7,029 bases of DNA from Gp6-AA40 sp050742535. Its GTDB lineage: Bacteria > Acidobacteriota > Vicinamibacteria > Vicinamibacterales > UBA2999. The first letter of the stretch is position 1; the number at the start of each line of letters is the position of its first letter. Location: contig JBOGIQ010000319.1 of NCBI GenBank assembly GCA_050742535.1, positions 1-7,029 of the forward strand, read 5' to 3'. Below, piece after piece: positions 1-5,716 of this stretch. The position numbers and the translations under genes are program-made. The notes below the pieces were generated by a model, which was not told where the DNA came from, did no database searches, and worked only from the letters and a program-made list of their open reading frames with translations.

Positions 1-218
1 TCGTCGAGCTGATCGCGCTGCGCGAGCTCGAACGCGGCCGCCCTTTCGAATGGGATCTCGTTCCGCAGCTTCAGGTATCGCTCAGCAAACGCCAGCACAT
101 CCTCGTCAGCGGCGGCGTGCGCATTCCGCTGAACGAACGCGGGGCGCGTCACACGCAGGTGTTGACCTACGTGCTGTGGGACTGGTTCGACGGCGGGCTC
201 AGGGACGGCTGGCGATGA
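1..218 (+). CDS. C-terminal fragment of a probable outer-membrane beta-barrel protein (5' end outside window)
   Basis: An open frame enters from the left edge (first full codon at base 3) and stops at TGA 216-218, giving 71 residues. The fragment alternates polar and hydrophobic residues (for example LVPQLQVSLSKRQHILVSGG), with glycine turns and an aromatic-rich end (VLTYVLWDWFDGG). This is the look of the last strands of an outer-membrane barrel. The wording 'L..RQH.L...GVR.P.NER..R..QVL.Y.LWDWFDG' resembles, from memory, barrel or transporter-like proteins encoded beside multihaem cytochromes in Acidobacteriota; this could not be checked. The stop overlaps the start of the following cytochrome gene by ATGA, so the two are probably translationally coupled. 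The gene is real by frame continuity and coupling. Its function is inferred, and a soluble beta-rich domain is the main alternative. Confidence 0.65.
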   Translation, partial: VELIALRELERGRPFEWDLVPQLQVSLSKRQHILVSGGVRIPLNERGARHTQVLTYVLWDWFDGGLRDGWR

Positions 219-1858
219 GGCGCCACCACGTGCTCATCGCGGCCGCTGCCGTCTGGGCGACGGCAATTGCCGGGCAGCCGCGCGTCACGGCGCAGGGCGG
301 GCCGCCGGCAACGGCGCACCAGGGTGTCGAGTTCGCGACCTCGGAGAACTGTCTGGCCTGCCACAACGGCATGACGACGCGCGGCGGCGAGGATGTCTCG
401 ATCGGGGTCGCGTGGCGGGCGTCGATGATGGCCAACTCCGCGCGCGATCCGTACTGGCAGGCCTCGGTGCGGCGCGAGACCCTCGACCATACGTCACATG
501 CCGACGCCATCCAGGACGAGTGCGCAACCTGTCACATGCCGATGGCGCGCACGGCGGCGCATGCGGCTGGCGGGAAAGGGCGAGTATTCGCGATCGCTCC
601 CGGCTCGGGCGGCACTTCTGAAGAACACCAGCTCGCCGCCGACGGCGTGTCGTGCACGCTGTGCCATCAGATCGGCCCCGATCGCCTCGGCACGCGCGAG
701 AGCTTCGTCGGCGGGTTTGTGCTGGGCCGCCGGACCGCGGACGGCTTGCCGATGTTCGGACCGTACGATGTCGAGGCCGGCGTGAAGCGGACCATGCATT
801 CGGCGACCGATGCGGTGCCGTCGAAATCTGAGCACATGCGGCAGTCGGAAGTATGCGCGACCTGCCACACGCTGTACACCGAAGCGTTCGGTCCGGCAGG
901 AGAGGTCATCGGCTCGCTGCCCGAGCAGATGCCGTATCTCGAGTGGCGCCACAGCGCATTTGCCCGCGACGGTGAAGGCGGCCGAAGCTGTCAGTCGTGC
1001 CATATGCCGAACGTCGAATCGGTCCCGATTGCGTCGGTGCTCGGCGAGCCGCGCGAGCGGCTGGCGCGCCATACATTCCTCGGTGGCAATTTCTTCATGC
1101 TCCGAATGTTGAATCGCTTCCGTTCGCAGCTGGGTGTGACCGCGCCATCGGCCGAACTCGACGCGGCCGCGGCAGCCACATTGCGCCAGCTTCAGTCGGA
1201 CACCGCCGACATCGCCATCACGCGCGCGGCTGTCATCGGCGCCCGGCTCGAGGCGGACGTCGCCGTTCGCAATCTCACCGGGCACAAGCTGCCGACCGGA
1301 TATCCGTCACGTCGCGCCTGGGTGCATCTGACCGTCCGTGATGGCTCTGGTGCAGTTGTATTCGAGTCCGGCGCGGTGGACACGGCGGGACGGATCGCCG
1401 GCAACGACAACGATGCCGACGCGCGACGGCTCGAACCGCATTTCGAAGAGATTCGGGGGAGCGACCAGGTGCAGATCTACGAGGCGGTCATCGCGGGACG
1501 TGACGGAGCGGTGACGACCGGACTTCTGACCGCGACACAGTACGTGAAGGACAACCGCCTGCTGCCGCGCGGATTCGACAAGGCCACGGCCTCGGCGGAC
1601 ATTGCGGTCCACGGGGAGGCGTTGCGCGACGGAGATTTCACCGACGCCGGTGACCGTGTTCGCTACAACGTCGCTGTGACAGGCTCCGGTCCGTACCTGG
1701 TCGAGGCTGAGCTGCGGTACCAGCCGATCGCGTTCAGGTGGGCCGACAACCTGCGCGGCTACGCTGCCCCCGAGCCGAAACGGTTCGTGTCGTACTACGA
1801 TTCGATGTCCGCCTCATCTTCGACAGTGCTGGGAAGCGCGTCGACGCCGGCTCGCTGA
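215..1858 (+). CDS. Secreted pentahaem c-type cytochrome (cytochrome c554-like multihaem family)
   Basis: The protein has 547 residues. The start at ATG 215 is preferred because it overlaps the previous stop (ATGA) and puts a signal peptide first: a short RRHH n-region, then a hydrophobic stretch at about 6-19, with likely cleavage near residues 20-26. Extending upstream to 50 would only add residues lying over the previous gene. Five haem-attachment motifs are visible: C46-LA-CH50, C103-AT-CH107, C147-TL-CH151, C214-AT-CH218 and C259-QS-CH263. A motif MMANSARDPYWQASV (71-85) and a segment H-T-F-L-G-G-N (about 288-294) sit in the haem region and may supply distal ligands. The C-terminal half has no haem motifs; it carries HKLPTGYP (357-364) and looks like a beta-sandwich domain, an arrangement known in multihaem cytochromes of environmental bacteria. 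The likely role is periplasmic or cell-surface electron transfer, with the partner unknown. No catalytic assignment is justified. The family call is firm; the exact subfamily is not. Confidence 0.9.
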   Translation: MRRHHVLIAAAAVWATAIAGQPRVTAQGGPPATAHQGVEFATSENCLACHNGMTTRGGEDVSIGVAWRASMMANSARDPYWQASVRRETLDHTSHADAIQDECATCHMPMARTAAHAAGGKGRVFAIAPGSGGTSEEHQLAADGVSCTLCHQIGPDRLGTRESFVGGFVLGRRTADGLPMFGPYDVEAGVKRTMHSATDAVPSKSEHMRQSEVCATCHTLYTEAFGPAGEVIGSLPEQMPYLEWRHSAFARDGEGGRSCQSCHMPNVESVPIASVLGEPRERLARHTFLGGNFFMLRMLNRFRSQLGVTAPSAELDAAAAATLRQLQSDTADIAITRAAVIGARLEADVAVRNLTGHKLPTGYPSRRAWVHLTVRDGSGAVVFESGAVDTAGRIAGNDNDADARRLEPHFEEIRGSDQVQIYEAVIAGRDGAVTTGLLTATQYVKDNRLLPRGFDKATASADIAVHGEALRDGDFTDAGDRVRYNVAVTGSGPYLVEAELRYQPIAFRWADNLRGYAAPEPKRFVSYYDSMSASSSTVLGSASTPAR

Positions 1859-1862
1859 GTAA

Positions 1863-1948
1863 ACGGAGAGATACGGAGGAAACGGTCTCCCTCCGTTCGT
1901 CTTCGTTGCTTCGTTGCTCCGGTGAAACCGTTGCCTCCGTCACCTCCC
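1863..1948. repeat. Imperfect inverted-repeat element between convergent genes (possible two-way terminator or REP/MITE-like repeat)
   Basis: This fills most of the 101-bp gap between the cytochrome gene (ends 1858) and the leftward gene ending at 1960. ACGGAGGAAACGGT (1873-1886) pairs with ACCGTTGCCTCCGT (1927-1940) at 13 of 14 positions. Beyond a small internal bulge, GGAG (1865-1868) can pair with CTCC (1944-1947). Inside the 40-nt loop there is a direct 8-bp duplication, TTCGTTGC at 1902-1909 and 1910-1917. A rival short hairpin is also possible between ACGGAGG (1873-1879) and CCTCCGT (1890-1896). The left arm is purine-rich and repeats ACGGAG at a 10-bp period (1863, 1873). No T-run follows either arm, so it is not a textbook intrinsic terminator. 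Its position suits 3'-end formation for both genes; the word structure suggests a genome-repeated element. Confidence 0.65.
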
Positions 1949-1959
1949 GGCCTTGCAAC

Positions 1960-2451
1960 TCAGAACGCGTTGCCGAGAAACGGCAGCATTCGGCCGAAAT
2001 AGAGCACCAGGAACCACGATCCCATTGACACCGCGCCCGCGACCTTGAAGGACACCGGCGTCTTCTCGCCCGCTGGCAGCCTCAACATCCGGTCACCCTG
2101 GGTCGTCTCGAAGATCACCACGTTGACGATAGCTACCAGGAGAAACAGCAGCTTGCCGTACCACGCCGGGTTGTTGATGTATTGATCGGGCGCGCCCACG
2201 AAGAACAGCAGACCGGTCACGACGTTGATCCCGATGCCGAGTGCCGCCCACTGTCTGACCTGCATTACCGCCGAAACGGATATCGATTTGAGAAAACCCA
2301 TCAGGCGCAGGTCGATCAGACCGGCGCCGCCGATGAGGAGCGCCAGGCCGACGAAGTGGAAGGTTTCCGCGATCGGCCACGCCCACTGCGACGTCGTCAT
2401 CGCGTGGGAGATCCACGTGCTCTTCAGCCACACGACAAGTGCTTCGTTCAC
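1960..2451 (-). CDS. Four-helix membrane protein, paralogue of the next upstream gene (DUF6644-like)
   Basis: The protein has 163 residues and starts at GTG (2451-2449). A GGAG ribosome site lies 9 nt upstream, overlapping the stop of the preceding operon gene. Four hydrophobic segments lie at about 25-46, 68-87, 99-115 and 134-155, with few charges between them. Features shared with the upstream paralogue are W25-x-x-x-x-x-x-H32 in the first helix, G35, D47-L-R49 followed by G52-F53 at its end, W68, N76 and T79-G80 in the second helix, and G99-K100 before the third. I recall this pattern as the DUF6644 family of uncharacterised bacterial membrane proteins, but I am not certain of the accession. 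The buried His and the D-L-R motif could bind a cofactor or support a channel or sensor role; nothing in the sequence proves this. It is the last gene of the leftward operon and converges on the cytochrome gene. Confidence 0.85.
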   Translation of the reverse strand: MNEALVVWLKSTWISHAMTTSQWAWPIAETFHFVGLALLIGGAGLIDLRLMGFLKSISVSAVMQVRQWAALGIGINVVTGLLFFVGAPDQYINNPAWYGKLLFLLVAIVNVVIFETTQGDRMLRLPAGEKTPVSFKVAGAVSMGSWFLVLYFGRMLPFLGNAF

Positions 2452-2463
2452 GGCAGTCGTCTC

Positions 2464-2937
2464 CTAGACATAGGCCATCCAGCGGCCGGCGGCGATCGCC
2501 GCAACCCAGAGGACCAGCGACGTGACGGCGAGCGCCTTCACACCCGGGATTGCGGTACCGGCATCGATATCCCGGCCGTGCAGTTTCCGCTTCAGCGCAA
2601 TCATCAACACAACGCCAACGGCCACGAGGACCAGCTTCCCCATGAAGACCGCTGTGGTGCCCTTTGTTGTCGGATCGCCGGCGAACAGCAACGCGCCGGT
2701 CGCGGCGTTCAACCAGAATCCTGCCCACATCATCGGGAATGCCCTGGACAGCACGCTGCCGGGGATCGCCCGAGCGAACCCGAGCACGCGCAGATCGACC
2801 ATCCAGTTCGCCCCGACGAGCACGCCAAGGCCGACGGTGTGCAGCGTCAGGATGGTGGGATAGGCCCAGATCGAGGGCGACTCGCGCACCCAGGTCGAAA
2901 ACGCCGACCCCTCGAGCGCCTGCAGCAGCTCCATCAT
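2464..2937 (-). CDS. Four-helix membrane protein, second paralogue (DUF6644-like)
   Basis: The protein has 157 residues. The start is taken at ATG 2937-2935 because it overlaps the preceding gene's TGA by ATGA (the minus strand reads ATGATG here); a longer frame to 2988 would only add residues over the neighbour. The next codon is also ATG and could be used. Four hydrophobic segments lie at about 24-46, 69-86, 97-113 and 130-151. The conserved residues match the downstream paralogue: W24, P27, H33, G36, D48-L-R50, G53-F54, W71, N77, T80-G81 and G100-K101. A basic loop (KRKLHGRD) sits between helices three and four. Two diverged copies side by side suggest a heterodimeric membrane complex or an old duplication. 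The function is unknown. Confidence 0.87.
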   Translation of the reverse strand: MMELLQALEGSAFSTWVRESPSIWAYPTILTLHTVGLGVLVGANWMVDLRVLGFARAIPGSVLSRAFPMMWAGFWLNAATGALLFAGDPTTKGTTAVFMGKLVLVAVGVVLMIALKRKLHGRDIDAGTAIPGVKALAVTSLVLWVAAIAAGRWMAYV

Positions 2938-3158
2938 GGCCGGATGCGTCCTTCGTGAGGATCGGTGGCCGGCGGCAGCTTCCCCCACACTCCGAGGAAG
3001 AACATCGCGGTGGCGCCCAGCCAGAGCACGATGGCGACCGGGATCGCCAGCGGCCTGGTGATCACCGAGTAGCCCGTGTAAGCAATGGCCGCCGCCATGG
3101 CCAGCATCACGAAACGCGCGAGAAAGGTTTCAACCCGGGTGACGGTTTCGAGGTTCAT
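2934..3158 (-). CDS. Small two-helix membrane protein of unknown function
   Basis: The protein has 74 residues. The start at ATG 3158-3156 (MNLETVTRVETF) is preferred over an upstream frame start at 3197. It has GGAG 8 nt upstream and begins 5 nt after the stop of the preceding gene, whereas the longer form would overlap that gene. There are two hydrophobic helices, at about 13-34 and 38-62, separated by a short RP turn, with a charged tail (DPHEGRIRP) at the end. It overlaps the next gene by ATGA, so the two are probably translated together. I do not recognise a named family. Its position between a Cys-rich small protein and two four-helix proteins suggests a subunit or assembly factor of the same membrane complex, which is inference from context only. 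Confidence 0.8.
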   Translation of the reverse strand: MNLETVTRVETFLARFVMLAMAAAIAYTGYSVITRPLAIPVAIVLWLGATAMFFLGVWGKLPPATDPHEGRIRP

Positions 3159-3163
3159 GACGT

Positions 3164-3376
3164 TTACTCCGGTACGAACTCGCGTCCGGGAACGCATTCC
3201 CAGTGCGGACAGTTTTCACATTCCTCTTCGGTTACGCCGCGACGGTCGCCCGTGCGGACGCAGACCCAGAGCTTTTCCGGCTGCAGGTGGTCTTCGACTC
3301 CAATCAGGCGGTAGCCGGGACGGCTCCAGCGGCAATCCCAGATCGTCTGCAGCGTGGCGACTGAAGTAGCGGACAT
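3164..3376 (-). CDS. Small cysteine-rich protein of unknown function (possible metal-binding)
   Basis: The protein has 70 residues, with no signal peptide and no membrane segment. Five cysteines lie at C15 (WDCRW), C39 (WVCVR), C53, C56 and C61; the last three form E-C-E-N-C-P-H-W-E-C, a CX2CX4C cluster with H58 inside it. Such spacing is compatible with zinc or an iron-sulfur cluster, but no known motif is matched exactly. The remainder is rich in Arg and Trp (CRWSRPGYRLIGVE). Translation should be strong: a purine-rich ribosome site, AGGAAGGAGA, precedes the ATG and overlaps the stop of the TonB gene, so the genes are likely coupled. I have a vague memory of similar short proteins in Acidobacteriota genomes and no function to attach to them. 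Confidence 0.82.
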   Translation of the reverse strand: MSATSVATLQTIWDCRWSRPGYRLIGVEDHLQPEKLWVCVRTGDRRGVTEEECENCPHWECVPGREFVPE

Positions 3377-3381
3377 GACGA

Positions 3382-3391
3382 TCTCCTTCCT
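3382..3391 (-). promoter_or_regulatory. Strong ribosome binding site overlapping the tonB-type gene's stop
   Basis: On the minus strand this reads AGGAAGGAGA, a near-consensus Shine-Dalgarno sequence 5 nt before the ATG at 3376. It overlaps the last two bases of the preceding gene's TAG (3392-3390). It fixes the start of the 70-residue Cys-rich protein and supports a single transcript. Confidence 0.75.
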
Positions 3392-4133
3392 AGCTGTCTT
3401 CCACGAGGTTGAACGTCAGCACGACGGTGAGGACGAACGGTTCGGGAGAGCCGTTGAGAATCAGCGGTCTGTATTGCCATTGCCTCACCGCCGTGATTGC
3501 GGCGTGATCGAGCAGGCGATTCGCGGTGCGCAGTACCTTGACGTCGACGACGCGGCCGTCTCTGTCGACGTTCGCTTCGAGAATCACCACGCCACGGATG
3601 CGCGCGGAGACAGCGACGTCGGGGTAAATCGGGTCGACTTTGTGCGCCAGCGCCGGAGCCTGGATCTGTCCGCCCACGCGCACCGGCGCCCGAGGCGGCG
3701 GCGGAGCCGGCGGGGGCGGCGGCGGTGGAATATCGCCCGGCAGCCCACCCACAATGCCTCCAGGGACGCCGCCCGGTATGCCACCCTCGACGCCTCCGGG
3801 AACGCCGATGCCGCCCTCATCGTTCGGCTGTTCCGGCTGGATGGTGGAAGGTGGCTCAACCGGTGCGGCGCCTGGAGAGGGCGCCGGCTTCGCTGACGCC
3901 GGTCCGGGCGATTTCGCCGCCGGCGGCGGTGGTGGTGGCGGCGGCGGTGGCGGTGCTGATGCCTCCGCGACGAACGCCATCATTGTCGGCACCTCCGGAA
4001 GCGCGCCGGTGAAGAACAGCACCGGGACGACGATCGCGCCTGCCAGCGCGAGCTGCGTCGCCATCGAGATCAGGAGCGGAATTCCTGGCTTCGATGGGAT
4101 GTGCCGTGTCTGACCGGTGATTAAGTCGAACAT
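3390..4133 (-). CDS. TonB-family energy transducer with proline runs and a Gly-Gly tetrad repeat
   Basis: The protein has 247 residues. The start at ATG 4133-4131 is chosen over 4169 because GGAGG lies 5 nt upstream. The layout fits the TonB family: a cytoplasmic N-terminus (1-17), one inner-membrane helix (about 18-41), a long periplasmic Pro/Ala linker, and a C-terminal TonB domain (about 153-244). That domain has V-G-G-Q-I (153-157), H-K-V-D-P-I-Y-P (164-171), VDRDGRV and a QWQYRP segment. The linker has eleven consecutive prolines (61-71), six tetrads of the form x-G-G-[IVL] (112-135, last one degenerate) and seven more prolines (136-142). TonB links proton-motive force from ExbB/ExbD to outer-membrane receptors, but no exbB, exbD or receptor gene is visible here. 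Family proteins of this type also occur in non-transport roles. It heads the tightly packed part of the leftward operon. Family membership is firm; the partner is unknown. Confidence 0.93.
   Translation of the reverse strand: MFDLITGQTRHIPSKPGIPLLISMATQLALAGAIVVPVLFFTGALPEVPTMMAFVAEASAPPPPPPPPPPPAAKSPGPASAKPAPSPGAAPVEPPSTIQPEQPNDEGGIGVPGGVEGGIPGGVPGGIVGGLPGDIPPPPPPPAPPPPRAPVRVGGQIQAPALAHKVDPIYPDVAVSARIRGVVILEANVDRDGRVVDVKVLRTANRLLDHAAITAVRQWQYRPLILNGSPEPFVLTVVLTFNLVEDS
3729..3800 (-). repeat. Coding 12-bp repeat: six Gly-Gly-aliphatic tetrads in the TonB linker
   Basis: Read on the minus strand, six 12-base units encode PGGV, EGGI, PGGV, PGGI, VGGL and PGDI (residues 112-135). The period is exact but third positions vary, so this is an old repeat or one under selection rather than a recent slippage product. 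It sits between two proline-rich stretches and probably forms a flexible spacer crossing the periplasm. Confidence 0.8.
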
Positions 4134-4221
4134 GACGGCCTCCGGACGCGTCGCCCTTGTGCAAGTCAACCGCCAGGGCGTCGGTGGCGTTCACAGCGTG
4201 AAATCCAACGAAAAAACACGG

Positions 4222-4875
4222 TTAGAGGTGCCGGCCTCCGGCGTGCTGCGAACTATCCCGCGGTGCCGCGAAATAGCTCGCCAGGCCGGCGAATGGCACC
4301 GGCAACGCATCCCTCAGGATGTCCACGACGAGATCCGCGTGGACGTCAACGAGCACGAGATCGCGATCGACGAATCGGTACTGCAGTTCGTCGGGCAGCG
4401 CGGGCAGTGCGTCGAGCAGCGCCGGCCACACGCGCGCGTAACGGATCGCCGGGAACCGATCGTTGACGGCTATCTCCGGGACACCCGACATGTATCCGCG
4501 GTTCATAGCGATCCAGACTTCGGCGGGTGTGCGCCCGAGGCTGTCGATCGCGCGTTCGAGACGTGCCGAAAAGGCATAGGCGACCGCCGGGGTAAAGATG
4601 GAGCCTTCCCGAGCGTGCGGCCTGGCGTCGACTAGAGCAGCGTGCAGCGCGTCTGTGATCAGAGACATGTCTTCGGAATCGTCGAAGAGATGCTCCGGGG
4701 GCAGCGAGCGTTCAAGGCGCCGATGCAGCCGGACGTACTGATTGATACCGACGTCGAAGCCGCGCAGGACACGCTCCTCGAGAGCGGCCGGTGTGAGTAC
4801 CTCCAATTGGCACGAGGGAGGTACAACAGTGGGCGAGAGTGCCAGTGGAAGTTGGAGAGCGATCCAGGCCAGCAT
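4222..4875 (-). CDS. Probable exported protein of unknown function
   Basis: The protein has 217 residues from ATG 4875-4873, which has GGAGG 9 nt upstream. An alternative ATG at 4914 has no ribosome site, but it would add a basic n-region (QRARR) before the hydrophobic stretch and so make a better signal peptide; the choice is therefore open. The N-terminus (LAWIALQLPLALSPTVVPPS) looks like a secretion signal with cleavage around residues 20-22. The mature part is mainly helical and charged (RLHRRLERSLPPEHLF), with a C-terminal motif at about 157-190 including LPDELQYRFVDRDLVLVDVH. I recall this motif from hypothetical proteins of Acidobacteriota and related phyla, with no known function. It lies 88 nt upstream of the TonB gene in the same direction, so it may be co-transcribed or have its own promoter. 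Confidence 0.8.
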   Translation of the reverse strand: MLAWIALQLPLALSPTVVPPSCQLEVLTPAALEERVLRGFDVGINQYVRLHRRLERSLPPEHLFDDSEDMSLITDALHAALVDARPHAREGSIFTPAVAYAFSARLERAIDSLGRTPAEVWIAMNRGYMSGVPEIAVNDRFPAIRYARVWPALLDALPALPDELQYRFVDRDLVLVDVHADLVVDILRDALPVPFAGLASYFAAPRDSSQHAGGRHL

Positions 4876-4955
4876 CGTCGTTATCCTCCGCGCCCGCTGA
4901 TGCGCACCATTCATGCCATGGGTGTGGACGGCCACGTGTGAGGATTCAAGAGACG
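4876..4955. promoter_or_regulatory. Divergent intergenic region, probable promoters of both blocks
   Basis: About 80 bp separate the leftward exported-protein gene from the rightward small ORF, so promoters for both directions should lie here or just inside the flanking genes. The perfect palindromes CCATGG (4916-4921) and CACGTG (4933-4938) are present but are too short to call operators. No convincing -35/-10 pair was found on either strand, as is common in GC-rich DNA. Confidence 0.35.
4885..4889 (-). promoter_or_regulatory. Ribosome binding site that supports the 4875 start
   Basis: The minus strand reads GGAGG here, 9 nt before the ATG at 4875. It is the only good Shine-Dalgarno sequence near the two candidate starts of the exported protein. 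If the longer form from 4914 is used, these bases are simply codons for Arg-Arg. Confidence 0.55.
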
Positions 4956-5117
4956 ATGCGGGTGCCGGTCCGCGCGTTCCTCCCCACTGCTGCGGATTAC
5001 TTCGCACGCCGCGACACCGAATGCGCCGGGGCGTGTTCCGGTTTCTCCGAGATCGCGCACGGCGGACTTCGTCGCCGCTATGACGCGGCGCGGCACCTGT
5101 TTCGCAGAGACGCCTGA
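4956..5117 (+). CDS. Possible small protein (53 residues), first gene of the lipoprotein block
   Basis: ATG 4956 to TGA 5115-5117 encodes 53 residues, starting MRVPVRAFLPTAADYFARRD and containing C-A-G-A-C, a GFSEIAHGG stretch and an Arg-rich end. Third codon positions are about three-quarters G or C, as expected for coding DNA here. The stop lies 11 nt before the first lipoprotein start, which suits an operon leader gene. The ribosome site is weak (AGAG close to the ATG, GAGG further up). The protein has no signal peptide or membrane helix; it could be a short soluble protein with a redox or metal-binding cysteine pair. A minus-strand frame (4911-5096) overlaps it and cannot be fully excluded. 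The family is unknown. Confidence 0.45.
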   Translation: MRVPVRAFLPTAADYFARRDTECAGACSGFSEIAHGGLRRRYDAARHLFRRDA

Positions 5118-5128
5118 GTGAGGTGCTC

Positions 5129-5716
5129 ATGCGACGACTTCTGATTGCGTCTTCACTGATCGGACTGGCGATGAGTACGGCGGGCTGCCTCACGTTGATG
5201 CCCGTCAGCTCGCACGTCGAGCGCGGACTCGATTTCGGCCGCTTCCGCACCTATGACTGGGCGCCCGCCGACGCGCTGCCGCTGACCGACGAACGGCTCC
5301 GCGACAATCCGTTCTTCGTGGACGACGTGCATGGCGCGATCGACACGGAGTTGAACCGGCGCGGCCTGGTGCGAGCGACGGCGGAGCGGGCCGATCTCTT
5401 CGTCCACTATCACGCCGCCGTCAACGGACGTCTGGAGGTGACGGCACACCCCGGGCGGTTCCGGGACTGCGTCGCCGACGACTGCCGCGCCGAGGCGACG
5501 ACCTACGAAGCGGGCACGCTCGTCATCGATCTGGTCGATGCATCAACCCACCGCCTCGTCTGGCGCGGCTGGGCCGAACACCGGCTGGAAGAGATGCTCG
5601 ACGATCCGGTCGAGGTCAAGCGGCGGGTCGACAGCGGGGTGCGTCGAATCTTCGCCACGCTGCCGCGGACGGTGCCCGCCGAGTCGCGCCGAACGGCGCC
5701 GGAGGATCTGCGATGA
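5129..5716 (+). CDS. DUF4136-family lipoprotein, copy 1
   Basis: The protein has 195 residues from ATG 5129. A GTG two codons upstream (5123) is possible but lies over the GAGG ribosome site. The signal has an RR n-region, a hydrophobic core and a lipobox-like T-A-G-C20, so the mature protein is probably a lipid-anchored envelope protein. DUF4136 hallmarks follow in order: an F-x-x-F-R-T-Y-D-W segment (36-44), a helix around 66-78 (DVHGAIDTELNRRG), D89-L-F-V-H-Y-H95, then G129-T-L-V-I-D-L and L143-V-W-R-G. These match the family's usual layout and length. C114 and C119 form an extra CX4C pair in the loop before the G-T-L strand. The role of the family is not established. It overlaps the next gene by ATGA, and that gene is its paralogue. 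Confidence 0.88.
   Translation: MRRLLIASSLIGLAMSTAGCLTLMPVSSHVERGLDFGRFRTYDWAPADALPLTDERLRDNPFFVDDVHGAIDTELNRRGLVRATAERADLFVHYHAAVNGRLEVTAHPGRFRDCVADDCRAEATTYEAGTLVIDLVDASTHRLVWRGWAEHRLEEMLDDPVEVKRRVDSGVRRIFATLPRTVPAESRRTAPEDLR

Noticed and set aside
50..214. N-terminal extension of the cytochrome to an ATG at 50
   Set aside because: It lies over the previous gene in another frame, is Arg-rich, and would bury the signal peptide. ATG 215 has the ATGA coupling.
494..1285. 263-codon open frame on the minus strand
   Set aside because: It is antisense to the cytochrome's haem region, where all five CXXCH motifs are on the plus strand. The translation is Arg/His-rich with no domain.
2182..2958. 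258-codon open frame on the plus strand
   Set aside because: It is antisense to both four-helix membrane proteins. The predicted product is hydrophilic and low-complexity, while the minus-strand frames give clear helices and paralogy.
3640..4113. 157-codon Gly-rich open frame on the plus strand
   Set aside because: The Gly runs are the complement of proline codons in the TonB linker. The minus-strand frame has a TonB domain and a ribosome site.
4158..4170. TTGACT on the minus strand upstream of the TonB gene as a -35 box
   Set aside because: No -10-like sequence is found about 17 bp downstream; the region there is GC-rich, and the match alone is expected by chance.
4230..4242. GCCGG-CCT-CCGGC hairpin with a nearby T-run on the minus strand (4216-4211), as a terminator after the exported-protein gene
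   Set aside because: The stem is only 5 bp, lies inside the coding end, and is separated from the T-run by about 13 nt, so it does not fit an intrinsic terminator.
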